From assembly GCF_004122095.1 (NCBI RefSeq), contig NZ_SAWZ01000002.1:310001-374000 (forward strand): a DNA stretch of 64,000 bases. Direction: 5' to 3'. Position 1 is the first letter of the stretch, and every line of letters starts with the position of its first letter. This DNA is from Pseudoxanthomonas composti. Lineage in GTDB: Bacteria > Pseudomonadota > Gammaproteobacteria > Xanthomonadales > Xanthomonadaceae. The notes beneath the pieces were generated by a model that made no database searches, was not told the origin of the DNA, and saw only the letters and a program-made list of their open reading frames with translations. The position numbers and the translations under genes are program-made. Shown piece by piece: positions 53,122-63,031 of this stretch.

Positions 53122-54030
53122 TCACAAACCCAGGGCGCGCAGTTCGGCACAGGGACGGGCCCGTTCCCACACCGACGCGAAGCTGTCCCGCAACTGTCGT
53201 GCGCGCCCGGCACCGTCCATGTCTGCCTCACCTTCCAGGCGATGACCCAGCGTGCGGAAGTAGTAGCCGCCGCGGTCGTTGACCAGGTAGGCCGACGGAT
53301 AGGCCTGGTCCACCGGGTCGCTGACCTGGCGCAGGGCGAAGCGGCTGGGCAGGCGCTGGGACAGGGCGAGCAGCGGGGCCGAAGCCCGCTGCGGCGCCTG
53401 CGCGTCGTGCAGCAGGATCTGCACCATGGCATCGCGGGTCCCGGTGCACAGCCGGCGGATGCGCTGGACCAGCGCGGGCTGGTCGAGCAAACCGGGATCG
53501 AGTTCACGCGAGTAGATGCGCAGCGTGCGGCGGGTGCCGGCGGTGATGCCGATGCAGGCGGCGGCGGCCTGGGCCGGGTCCTCGATCACCACGGCGCCGT
53601 CGAAGGCGCGGCGCATGGACTGGTGGGGGATGCCCTCGCGCGAATGGGGCTCGCCCTCGGGGATGAACCCCTGCGCGGCGAAGAAGGCGTGCAAGGCCAG
53701 CGGCGCCTCCAGGGTCAGCTGGCGGCAGTGCCGCAGGCGCGCCGCGCCCGCCAGGGCCGCCAGCAGGGCCTGGCCGATGCCGCGGCTGCGCGCCTCGGGC
53801 AGGACCAGCAGCGGACCAAGCCGGTGGTCCGGGCTCAGTCGCGCGGTGCCCAGCGGCCTGTCGTCCTGGTCGAAGGCCACCGCGTGCAGGGCGAGGGTGT
53901 CCAGCGCAGGCGCGCCGCGCAGGCCAGCCAGGGCCGGCTCGCGCATGACCGCGTCCTGCCACAGGCGCTGCAGGGTGGACTGCAGCGCGGCATGGGACGC
54001 CAGTTCGATGCGGGGCTCAGCCGCCCTCAT
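53122..54030 (-). CDS. GNAT-family N-acetyltransferase with C-terminal extension
   Basis: A 302-residue protein. The N-terminal half (about 30-140) is a GNAT fold with the acetyl-CoA loop PEARSRGIGQALLAALAG (Q/RxxGxG/A) and a FFAAQGFIPEG C-terminal strand. The second half (about 150-302) has no fold I recognise; it carries CTGTRDAMVQILLHD and DRGGYYFRTLGHRLEG and is probably a family-specific domain found in such proteins of this order. The ATG at 54030 is preferred because a GAGG site precedes it; it overlaps the end of roxA by 14 bases. The overlap suggests shared translation with the hydroxylase. The acceptor substrate is unknown. Confidence 0.75.
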   Translation of the reverse strand: MRAAEPRIELASHAALQSTLQRLWQDAVMREPALAGLRGAPALDTLALHAVAFDQDDRPLGTARLSPDHRLGPLLVLPEARSRGIGQALLAALAGAARLRHCRQLTLEAPLALHAFFAAQGFIPEGEPHSREGIPHQSMRRAFDGAVVIEDPAQAAAACIGITAGTRRTLRIYSRELDPGLLDQPALVQRIRRLCTGTRDAMVQILLHDAQAPQRASAPLLALSQRLPSRFALRQVSDPVDQAYPSAYLVNDRGGYYFRTLGHRLEGEADMDGAGRARQLRDSFASVWERARPCAELRALGL

Positions 54031-55273
54031 CCTCGTCCTCGGCATCCTCGTCGGCGTTGCCGATCACGTAATGACCGCTGGCGACCAGCTCGGTCACCGC
54101 GCGCCGACCGGCGGCGGACAGGCGCGCGAAATCCTCACCGCTGACCGCGTCGGTCGAGGCCAGCCAGGACGCCTCCACGATCGGCATCGGGTGGTCCTGT
54201 CCGCTGACGAACAGGGTCGCCTCGCGCTTGCCGCGCCGGCGCCAGGCCATGCGCGCCATCGGGTGGCGGTGCAGCAGCGTGCCATCCCCGGTCAGGGCCT
54301 GCTCGACGGCAGCCTCGTTCAAGGCGTCGGCTTCAGCCGGGGCAGCCACTTCACCGGCGCTGCGATAGGTGGTGATGAAGCGGCCGAACCAGTTGGCCAG
54401 GCGCTCCGGGTCGTTCATGCGCAAGGCGTTCAATGCGGACACCGCGCGGGTCATGGCATCGGCATCGATTTCGTTCGGATCGACCGGCAGCTTCAGGTCC
54501 GGGTCCTGGTAGCGCAGGGCGTCGTCCGCCTCGGCCACCAGCGTGTCCAGGTAATCGCCGATCAGCTCAGCCGCCGAGGGCGCGCGCATGCCGACGGAGA
54601 ACGTCAGGCACGGATCTTCGGCCACGCCATGATGCGGCACGCCGGGCGGCAGGTACAGCATGTCGCCAGGGCCCAGCACCCAGTCATGGCTGGGGGTGAA
54701 CTCGCGCAGCAGCTTCAGCTCCACGTCGTCGCGGAAGCCCAGCGGCGGGTTGGGCGAGGCGTCGATCTGCCAGCGGCGATGACCGTGGGCCTGCAGCAGG
54801 AACACGTCGTACTGGTCCACGTGCGCGCCCACCGAGCCGCCAGTGGCGGCGAAGCTGACCATGATGTCGTCGATGCGCCAGCGCGGCAGGAACTGGAACG
54901 CCTCCAGCAGTTCGCGCACGTCCGCGTCCCACTTGTCCACGTCCTGCACCAGCAGGGTCCAGTCGTGGTCGGGCATGCCGGGGAACTCGTCCTCCTGGAA
55001 CGGACCACTGCGCACCGACCAGGCATCGCGGGCGCGGTCGTAGCTGATCAGGCGCGAGAGTGCGGCCTCCTCGCAGGCCAACCCGGCCAGGTCGCCCGGC
55101 TCGATCGGTGAGACGAAGCCGGGAAAGGCATTGCGGATCAACAGCGGGCGCTTTTGCCAGTAGTGGCGCAGGAACGCCTGCGGCGACATGCCCAACGGGG
55201 CGTGGCCGCTGGCATCGACCTCGATGGCCAGGGTTTTGGATGACGGGGAGGTGGCGCGCTTGCTCTTGGACAT
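54017..55273 (-). CDS. roxA: Ribosomal protein uL16 arginine 3-hydroxylase RoxA (YcfD)
   Basis: A 418-residue JmjC/cupin Fe(II)- and 2-oxoglutarate-dependent oxygenase that hydroxylates an arginine of ribosomal protein L16. The iron site is H151-x-D153 in GAHVDQYDVF with the distal histidine in GVPHHGVAEDP; the 2-oxoglutarate loop lies near FSVGMR. The C-terminal winged-helix part (about 300-400) is the dimerisation and substrate region of YcfD. It ends in an acidic tail (DEDAEDEDEGG) not typical of the E. coli protein. It shares an overlap with the GNAT gene downstream; the 116-residue DUF2834 gene precedes it by 15 bases. Confidence 0.93.
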   Translation of the reverse strand: MSKSKRATSPSSKTLAIEVDASGHAPLGMSPQAFLRHYWQKRPLLIRNAFPGFVSPIEPGDLAGLACEEAALSRLISYDRARDAWSVRSGPFQEDEFPGMPDHDWTLLVQDVDKWDADVRELLEAFQFLPRWRIDDIMVSFAATGGSVGAHVDQYDVFLLQAHGHRRWQIDASPNPPLGFRDDVELKLLREFTPSHDWVLGPGDMLYLPPGVPHHGVAEDPCLTFSVGMRAPSAAELIGDYLDTLVAEADDALRYQDPDLKLPVDPNEIDADAMTRAVSALNALRMNDPERLANWFGRFITTYRSAGEVAAPAEADALNEAAVEQALTGDGTLLHRHPMARMAWRRRGKREATLFVSGQDHPMPIVEASWLASTDAVSGEDFARLSAAGRRAVTELVASGHYVIGNADEDAEDEDEGG

Positions 55274-55288
55274 GAAGAAGGTGATCGG

Positions 55289-55639
55289 TCAGAACGTGGG
55301 TCGATTGGCGTCCAGCGTGCGCTGGCGCAGGTAAAGAAACAATGGAAGCCCGGCCGAGACACCGATGCAGCAGGTGGCCAGCAGCGCCAGCGAAGACCCG
55401 GCGATGCGCTGGCGGCGGTTCTCGGACACCACGAAGGCCAGCAGCGCCAGGGCCGAGCACAACACGTCCAGCCCGAAGAAGCCGGCCACCCGGGTGGCGA
55501 ACAGCTCGCGGATCAGGCCCTGCACATCCAGGCCATGCAGCGCCAGCCAGGGCCAGAACCACAGCAGCGGGATCAGGCTGCCCACGAAGAACAACAGCAG
55601 GTAGAGCTGACGTGCGACGGAGAAGCTCAAAGGCGACAT
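55289..55639 (-). CDS. DUF2834 inner-membrane protein
   Basis: A 116-residue protein with three to four predicted helices (about 9-35, 43-70 and 80-104). It carries the DUF2834 pattern LIRELFATRVAGFFGLDVL, in which the LDVL aspartate is conserved, followed by ALLAFVVSENRR. The start at 55639 gives MSPLSFSVARQLYLL; the open frame further upstream has no membrane character. The function is unknown. It ends 15 bases before the roxA start, so they may be co-transcribed. Confidence 0.8.
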   Translation of the reverse strand: MSPLSFSVARQLYLLLFFVGSLIPLLWFWPWLALHGLDVQGLIRELFATRVAGFFGLDVLCSALALLAFVVSENRRQRIAGSSLALLATCCIGVSAGLPLFLYLRQRTLDANRPTF

Positions 55640-55716
55640 GGCGGCATGCCTTGGGTGGGAGGTGGAGCTTGCTTGAAGGGTGAGGGATTGGGTCCTAGGC
55701 GCGCGATGGGGCGGGC

Positions 55717-56115
55717 TCACTGCACGATGGCGTCGTACCCGGCGTCGGTAAACTGGATCAGGCACCAGCCATGACCGAAGGGATCGCGCAGCGTGGCGAT
55801 GCTGCCCCAGGCCGCATGACGCACTTCGGTTTCGCGGGTCAAGCCGGCCGCTTGCGCACGTGCCAGGGCCAGCTCCAGATCTTCCACGGCCACGTCCAGG
55901 TGCACGGGCGTCCAATGCCGGCGGTAGTCGCGTGGCTGCCCGCCAGCGCCGATACTGCCTTCCGGTTGCTGCAGCAGATAGAGCGGCACGGCAGCCCCGA
56001 GCAGTTCCAGGCCGCCTTCGCCGATCCGGCGTCCGCGGTGCAGCCCGAACGCCTGGGTGTAGGTGCGCGCCGCCTGCTCCAGGTCAGGCACATCGAGGTT
56101 GACCAGCAGCTTCAT
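55717..56115 (-). CDS. VOC (glyoxalase/bleomycin-resistance) family protein
   Basis: A 132-residue protein with two beta-alpha-beta-beta-beta modules of the vicinal oxygen chelate fold. Family signs are LVNLDVPDLEQAARTYTQAFGL, VHLDVAVEDLELALARAQAAG and DPFGHGWCLIQF. The metal-ligand positions include a histidine in PVHLDV and a glutamate in RETEV, but the substrate cannot be read from the sequence; candidates are glyoxalase, dioxygenase or antibiotic binding. It lies just downstream of purB and upstream of the DUF2834 gene on the same strand. Confidence 0.8.
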   Translation of the reverse strand: MKLLVNLDVPDLEQAARTYTQAFGLHRGRRIGEGGLELLGAAVPLYLLQQPEGSIGAGGQPRDYRRHWTPVHLDVAVEDLELALARAQAAGLTRETEVRHAAWGSIATLRDPFGHGWCLIQFTDAGYDAIVQ

Positions 56116-56176
56116 GCGCAGCGCCGCGCGATGGCGTAGCCGGACCGCCTGCGCATGTCCGGCCGCGCGCGCATCT

Positions 56177-57649
<1,473 letters not shown>

Positions 57650-57755
57650 TCATCGGCCTCACGGGCTTGCGCGTATCATCGGCGGCCACTGCAACTGCCA
57701 GCTTCAGCGGCTTGACCCGCGCGCCAGCCGTGACTTTCCATCGATGGAGAACCGG

Positions 57756-59204
57756 ATGAGCCCGAAAGACCCCACCCCCCCGAAAGCCCGCATCGCCAAG
57801 ACCCGTGTCGAGCACGACAGCATGGGCGAACTGCAGGTCCCCGCCGACGCCCTGTGGGGCGCGCAGACCCAGCGTGCCGTGCAGAACTTCCCCGTCTCCG
57901 GCCGCCCGATGCCGCGCGGGTTCATCCGTGCCCTGGGCCTGATCAAGGCCGCCGCCGCCGGCGTCAACGCCGAGCTGGGACACCTGCCCCAGGACATCGC
58001 CGAGGCGGTGCGCAAGGCCGCGCTTGAAGTGGCCGATGGCCGCCACGACGGCCAGTTCCCGATCGACATCTACCAGACCGGCTCGGGCACCTCGTCCAAC
58101 ATGAATGCCAACGAGGTCATCGCCACCCTGGCGACCCGGCTGCTGCAGTCCGACAAAAGCGCCACGGTGCACCCCAACGATCACGTCAACCTGGGGCAGA
58201 GCTCCAACGACGTGGTGCCCACCGCGATTCGCGTCTCGGCCCAGCTGGCGGCAGTGGAAGACCTGCAGCCCGCGTTGAAGCACCTGCGCAAGACCATCGA
58301 CAAGCGGGGCAAGGCCTTGGCCAAGGTCGTCAAGACCGGCCGCACCCACCTGATGGATGCCATGCCGCTGAGCTTCGGCCAGGAGTTCTCGGCCTGGTCG
58401 GCACAGCTGGCCTCGGCGCAGGCGCGCATCGACGACAGCCTCAAGCGCCTGCGCCGCCTGCCGCTGGGCGGCACCGCCATCGGCACCGGCATCAATGCCG
58501 ACCCCAAGCTGGGCAAGCAGGTCGCCAAGGCGCTGGGCAAGCTGACCGGGCAGCGCTTCGAGAGCGCCGAGAACAAGTTCGAGGGCCTGGCCGCCCAGGA
58601 CGATGCGGTAGAGCTGTCAGGCCAGCTCAATGCGCTGGCCGTGGCGCTGATCAAGATCGCCAACGACCTCCGCTGGATGAATGCCGGCCCCCTGGCTGGC
58701 CTGGGCGAGATCGAACTGCCGGCGCTGCAGCCGGGCAGCTCGATCATGCCGGGCAAGGTCAACCCGGTGATCCCCGAGGCGACGGTGATGGTCTGTGCGC
58801 AGGTGATGGGACACCACACCGCGATTACGGTGGCCGGGCAGACCGGCAACTTCCAGCTCAACGTGACCCTGCCGCTGATCGCGGCCAACCTGCTGGAGTC
58901 GATCCAGCTGCTGGCCAATGTCGCCCGGCTGCTGGCCGACTCGGCCATCGCCGGGCTGAAGGTGCGCGAGGACAACGTGCAGCAGGCGCTGGCGCGCAAT
59001 CCGATCCTGGTGACCGCGCTGAACCCCATCATCGGCTACGAAAAGGCCGCGGCCATTGCCAAGCGCGCCTACAAGGAAGGCCGCCCGGTGCTGGACGTGG
59101 CGGCGGAGGACAGCGGGCTGTCCCTGCCGGAGTTGAAGCAGCTGCTGGACCCGGCGGCATTGACCGCGGGCGGGATCCACGGCGGCGCAGGCGGGGGCGG
59201 CTGA
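57756..59204 (+). CDS. fumC: Fumarate hydratase class II
   Basis: A 482-residue iron-independent fumarase of the TCA cycle. The signature GSSIMPGKVNPVIPEA, TGSGTSSNMNANEVIA, the HPNDHVNLGQSSNDVVPTA segment and KTGRTHLMDAMPLSFGQE are all present. The start at 57756 is preferred because GGAGA lies at good spacing before it; an ATG 12 bases upstream would lack a site. It carries a 25-residue lysine/proline-rich N-terminal extension compared with E. coli FumC. About 270 bases downstream contain no supported gene. Confidence 0.97.
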   Translation: MSPKDPTPPKARIAKTRVEHDSMGELQVPADALWGAQTQRAVQNFPVSGRPMPRGFIRALGLIKAAAAGVNAELGHLPQDIAEAVRKAALEVADGRHDGQFPIDIYQTGSGTSSNMNANEVIATLATRLLQSDKSATVHPNDHVNLGQSSNDVVPTAIRVSAQLAAVEDLQPALKHLRKTIDKRGKALAKVVKTGRTHLMDAMPLSFGQEFSAWSAQLASAQARIDDSLKRLRRLPLGGTAIGTGINADPKLGKQVAKALGKLTGQRFESAENKFEGLAAQDDAVELSGQLNALAVALIKIANDLRWMNAGPLAGLGEIELPALQPGSSIMPGKVNPVIPEATVMVCAQVMGHHTAITVAGQTGNFQLNVTLPLIAANLLESIQLLANVARLLADSAIAGLKVREDNVQQALARNPILVTALNPIIGYEKAAAIAKRAYKEGRPVLDVAAEDSGLSLPELKQLLDPAALTAGGIHGGAGGGG

Positions 59205-59477
59205 GCTGCGCTGGGGGTGCTGGCGGCCGCGCCGTGCAAGCGGCGTCGCCGCCCGTGCCCCCGCGGTCCGCCTCGCTCACGTAAGACGGGAAAGGGGGAA
59301 CAAGAACATCGACATCCGCCGCGGCAGCGGCGGCTGTCCGGTTCCGGCTTCAGGTGCTGGAAGTAGGCGTAGTGCGGCCCCCGGAGGACGAGGCGGGTGC
59401 GGAGCCGCGTCTGTCGGTCCTTCGTCCGTTGACGCTGCCTCGCGAAGGATCGCAACGCAGGGCGTGGTGCGCTGATG
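59205..59477. other. Intergenic region after fumC
   Basis: No gene, repeat or RNA is supported here. It separates the convergent fumC and the lipoprotein gene. Confidence 0.5.
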
Positions 59478-59903
59478 TCAGCGGTATTCCATCTGCACGT
59501 TGTCGAAGCTTTCCTTGTAGGGCTTCAACGGGGAGACCTGTTGCAGGATCTGCGTCTGCAGGGCCAGAGTTTCCGCATCGGGCTGCGCCTTGACGCTGCC
59601 CGGCTTGCCGCTATTGGCCTCGGGCCCCAGGGTCTGCAGGCGCAGCATCTGCATGCGGCCGAAATACAGACGCAGCAGGGCGGTGTTATCCGGCGACTGC
59701 GGCACCTGGATGTCATCGATCTTCAGGACGCCCTGCGGGTCGATGAAGGCACTGGCCGCCGGAGCGCGGCGCATGGTCACCGCATCATTGGTGACGGCGA
59801 TGCGCGGCTTCATGCGCTCCTCGCGCGAGGGGCCGGCGTTGTCGCCGCGGCCGCAGCCGACAAGCGCGATCAGGGAAAGCAGCAAGGGGATCAGGATACG
59901 CAT
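59478..59903 (-). CDS. Small predicted lipoprotein
   Basis: A 141-residue lipoprotein. MRILIPLLLSLIALVGC is a lipoprotein signal with lipobox LVGC (14-17). The mature part has a beta-rich middle (AVTNDAVTMRRAPAASAFI, GVLKIDDIQVPQSPDNTALLRLYF) and a glutamine-rich C-terminus (LALQTQILQQVSPLKPY). The order of its segments resembles YggN (DUF2884) proteins like the one at 61440, but it is shorter; I do not recognise the family with certainty. Its role is unknown. Confidence 0.75.
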   Translation of the reverse strand: MRILIPLLLSLIALVGCGRGDNAGPSREERMKPRIAVTNDAVTMRRAPAASAFIDPQGVLKIDDIQVPQSPDNTALLRLYFGRMQMLRLQTLGPEANSGKPGSVKAQPDAETLALQTQILQQVSPLKPYKESFDNVQMEYR

Positions 59904-59978
59904 GGCGCGATTGTAGACGCTTGGCGATTGCCAGGATGCACCAACGCGAACCGGGGCTGCGCATCGTATCGTTGGCCG

Positions 59979-61277
59979 TCAGTACGGCTTGGGGACCCGG
60001 TCAAGGTCTCGATACGCCTGCACCATCTCACCAAGTAGGCGCAGATCATCCATGCTCAGTGGATTGAAAGGACGCTCGCGGGCCAACGCTTTCGTCTCAA
60101 GCGCGCGCGGGATGCCGAGGTCGACAATCTTCGGAGTTCCATTATGAAACACGAGGACTTCTCGACGTGCTTCGTCGTCGTTGACATCGACCGCGATCAC
60201 CCGACCGTTGTAGCTTCGCTGGATCCGCTCCACCAGCGTATGTCCTACGACGATCCGGTCGACATCGAAATGGCGTACCACGGCTTCGAGGTCGGCCTGC
60301 GTGGCTTGAGGATACATTCCATCCATCGCTTCGAAATAGCCCCTGTACTGGGTCACACCCTGATGGCTCAGGACGGCATCGAAGGCCTTCGAGCGAGCTG
60401 CGCTTCCAGCGTGCGATCCCCAGAAGTTCCGCATCGCGCCATTGAGTGAGTCGACGTCGGGTACGTTTGCGGCGACTTCCGGCGAAACCCCGCCATGCAC
60501 GAACAGTGTGCGGCCCAACCTGAGGGCGACCGGCTGGGCGCGAAGCCACGCTCCAATGATGGTTTCCTCCGAGAAAGCCCGCTCGAATCCCCCCATCTGG
60601 CGTACCGCATATCGGTGATCTGGGTGCGTTCTGGAGTAGTTGCCACGAAGTACGTACTGCTCATGGTTCCCTAGGACGACGTGGACTGCGCCACCGGCCG
60701 CGTGTGCCTGCAGCGCGAGCCCATGCAGGCGCCACAGCACCGCGAAAGCCTCGCGTCCCCTGTCGACGCTGTCTCCCAGGACGACGAGATGGTTGTTTGC
60801 GAACTGCCAATCACCACCGGCATCCGTCACGCCGAGCTTGCTGAGCGCCGCATTGAGAAAGCGAAGGTTTCCTTCGAGATCGCTGATTACCGCTACGGTC
60901 GCGGGCATAGGCGCGTCTGCATCGAAGACAGGCGGCTGCTGCAGATTGAAGCGGTGAGACCTTCCTGCACAATTGATGGAGAGGACCCGGCCTTGACCGA
61001 CTGATGCGTTCCGCTGGTTCTCGCAGTACCAGGTCGCCGACCACCCGCCGGCATTGCGTGAACGAACGACTGGGCCGTCCAGGAATCCAGGCATGATGAC
61101 GTGCTCGCCAGTACCCGAATAGATCTGGAAGCTTGCTGACTGCTTACCCACAGGAATGCGCAGGCGCGCATGCGCGCCAGAGTCGGTAGCTCCGACCTTG
61201 GCCAAGGACAACAAAACGATGACCGTCAGCGGAATGAACAACGTGCTGATCAGGGCAAGCTTGAAGAGCCGTCTCAT
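59979..61277 (-). CDS. Membrane-anchored metallophosphatase (calcineurin-like), atypical base composition
   Basis: A 432-residue protein with one N-terminal membrane helix (about 7-28). An all-beta region (about 35-120) precedes the phosphatase domain. Motifs are VISDLEGN (130-137), where the usual D-x-H is D133-L-E135; GDSVDRG (169-175); GNHEQY (203-208); then LFVHGG and IVVGHT. It most resembles bacterial PP1/Shewanella-type phosphatases. The ATG at 61277 is chosen because it gives the anchor at the very N-terminus; a TTG at 61337 would add 20 residues. G+C is clearly lower than in its neighbours (near 55%), which suggests acquisition by transfer. The substrate is unknown. Confidence 0.8.
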   Translation of the reverse strand: MRRLFKLALISTLFIPLTVIVLLSLAKVGATDSGAHARLRIPVGKQSASFQIYSGTGEHVIMPGFLDGPVVRSRNAGGWSATWYCENQRNASVGQGRVLSINCAGRSHRFNLQQPPVFDADAPMPATVAVISDLEGNLRFLNAALSKLGVTDAGGDWQFANNHLVVLGDSVDRGREAFAVLWRLHGLALQAHAAGGAVHVVLGNHEQYVLRGNYSRTHPDHRYAVRQMGGFERAFSEETIIGAWLRAQPVALRLGRTLFVHGGVSPEVAANVPDVDSLNGAMRNFWGSHAGSAARSKAFDAVLSHQGVTQYRGYFEAMDGMYPQATQADLEAVVRHFDVDRIVVGHTLVERIQRSYNGRVIAVDVNDDEARREVLVFHNGTPKIVDLGIPRALETKALARERPFNPLSMDDLRLLGEMVQAYRDLDRVPKPY

Positions 61278-61439
61278 TTCCTGAGCACTCTGGTGCTGCC
61301 GGTCAGCGACTCTGCTGCTGTCAAACCACGACCGCAAAACGTTTTATGCGCATCCTCGTACCTTGGCATGGTGATCCCTTCCATGAGAGCGTCCAGTGAT
61401 TCCTGTTCTCGGCAGGCCTGAAATCAGGTCTTCGATGCT

Positions 61440-62081
61440 TCAGGGCTCCCAGTCGCCGCCGTCCTTGCAGTCGTCGATGTCGTCCTTGTCCATCGTGGCA
61501 TAGGGGCGAAACTCGGGCATCTTGTCGGCCAGCGATTGCTGGGCGGCGTACAGGCCGGGCAGGCGCGCGCACAGTTTCTCCACCTCAGGCTGCAGGCGGG
61601 CCTTGGCCTTGGCCTCGACCTCCTTGCCGATCTCATCCTCGGACTTGTTGCTGATCAGGCCCTTCAGCGCCGCGCCGGCCGCGTCCATGCCGATCTTGGC
61701 GCCTTCGATGCCGACGGCGATGCCGGCGGAGATCACGCCCAGCATCTGGCCCCGGTAGGCCAGCACCAGCTGCTTCTGCTCCGGCGTGGCGGCCACCGCC
61801 TTGCCGTCGATCAGCAGCTCGCCTTGCGGGGTGATCTCGGCCTTGGGCAAGTCCTTGTGGGCGTCGTCGCGGTTGAGCGAGAGGTTCTGGGTGTTGAGCT
61901 TGGTGCGCTCCTTTTCCAGCTCCTCCTTGGCCTGGTCCATGCCCTTCTGGGCTTCGTCGATGCCGTCGCTGGCGGCCTTGACCGCAGCGGTGACAGGATT
62001 GTCGGCGTTGCCGGAGCCGCCCTGGCAGGCGGACAGGATCAGGACGGTGGCCAGCAGCAGTGCGGTGCAATGGGATTTCAT
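61440..62081 (-). CDS. YggN-type (DUF2884) lipoprotein
   Basis: A 213-residue predicted lipoprotein with signal MKSHCTALLLATVLILSAC (lipobox LSAC). A helical, charged stretch (about 35-75, GMDQAKEELEKERTKL) is followed by the DUF2884 core with ITPQGELLIDGKAVAATPEQKQ and the alanine/glycine-rich AGIAVGIEGAKIGMDAAG, which could insert in a membrane. Cysteines occur near the end (KLCARLPGLY, DDCKDGGD). The start at 62081 gives the signal peptide. It lies 40 bases after the GSGD-repeat protein and is probably co-transcribed with it. The function of YggN is unknown. Confidence 0.82.
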   Translation of the reverse strand: MKSHCTALLLATVLILSACQGGSGNADNPVTAAVKAASDGIDEAQKGMDQAKEELEKERTKLNTQNLSLNRDDAHKDLPKAEITPQGELLIDGKAVAATPEQKQLVLAYRGQMLGVISAGIAVGIEGAKIGMDAAGAALKGLISNKSEDEIGKEVEAKAKARLQPEVEKLCARLPGLYAAQQSLADKMPEFRPYATMDKDDIDDCKDGGDWEP

Positions 62082-62121
62082 GAGGTCGCTCCGGGCACGA
62101 GAGGGGATTGAGCGCGAGTGG

Positions 62122-62955
62122 TCACTCGCGCGGCTTGCTGACCTTGCCGGCGACCGCCTCGGTGGTGATATCGCCGCTGCCCTTGCTGCGCACGGTGACA
62201 TCGCCGCCGACACGGCGCGCTTCCACATCGCCCGAACCGATCGCCCCGACGCTGACGCTGCCGCGGACGTCCTCCAGGGTGACATCGCCCGAACCGACAT
62301 TGCCGATCTTCACATTGCCCTGGACCTTGCCCAGGGTCAGGTCGCCCGAGCCGATGGCATCGACGCTGGCATCGCCGCGCACGTCGTTGGCATCGATATC
62401 GCCCGAGCCCACCGAGTCCAGCGTCAGGCTGCCGATCTCGCGCAGGTCCAGGTCGCCGGATCCCAGCGAGCCGCTGACGCCTGCGCGCACCTTGCTGACC
62501 TTGACATCGCCCGAGCCCACGTTCAGCCCCAGCGAGGCGACGTTGCTGATGTCCAGGTCGCCCGAACCGGCATCCAGGCGGACCTGTGTGCTGGCCGGCA
62601 GGGTGCCGGACAGCGACAGGTAGGCGTAGGTCTTGCCGAAGCTCCAGCCGCGCATGCCCTGCTGCTTGAGCGTCACCACCAGCACGTCGCCCTGCCTCTT
62701 CTGCTCGATGGTGAGGTTGGCCAGCATCGACTCCTTGCTGGCACAAGCACGGCCGCTAAGCGTGCCGCCGGCGCCGTCGGTGCCGGTCAGCCGCAGGTCG
62801 TGCTCGTTGGTCTCGAACACCACGCTGCGCACGCCGGCCAGGTCCAGGGTGAGGTTGCGCGGCGCACTGAACTCGCAGTGCGCGTCCTTGGCCGAGGCCA
62901 GTCCGGGCAGGGCCAGGGCAGCGATGGCGATCAGTGAGAAGGGGATCGGACGCAT
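62122..62955 (-). CDS. Secreted DUF4097-type beta-helix protein with eight GSGD repeats
   Basis: A 277-residue exported protein. MRPIPFSLIAIAALALPGLASA is a signal peptide; the ATG at 62955 has an AGGAA site at 7-base spacing, whereas the ATG at 62970 has none. After a beta-sandwich-like N-terminal part (about 25-120) come eight consecutive 18-19-residue repeats, each starting GSGD (GSGDLDIS, GSGDVKVSK, GSGDLDLRE, GSGDIDAND and so on to GSGDITTEA). Such repeats form a right-handed beta-helix, typical of DUF4097/DUF2807 proteins. It sits between an ABC permease and a YggN lipoprotein in one probable operon, which suggests an envelope or stress role. Confidence 0.85.
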   Translation of the reverse strand: MRPIPFSLIAIAALALPGLASAKDAHCEFSAPRNLTLDLAGVRSVVFETNEHDLRLTGTDGAGGTLSGRACASKESMLANLTIEQKRQGDVLVVTLKQQGMRGWSFGKTYAYLSLSGTLPASTQVRLDAGSGDLDISNVASLGLNVGSGDVKVSKVRAGVSGSLGSGDLDLREIGSLTLDSVGSGDIDANDVRGDASVDAIGSGDLTLGKVQGNVKIGNVGSGDVTLEDVRGSVSVGAIGSGDVEARRVGGDVTVRSKGSGDITTEAVAGKVSKPRE

Positions 62956-63031
62956 CGTTCGGTTCCTCATGAATGTTGGGAAGGGGCACCGCGATGGGTG
63001 CCCCGGTGCCTGACCTGAGGCTGCGCCTGGA

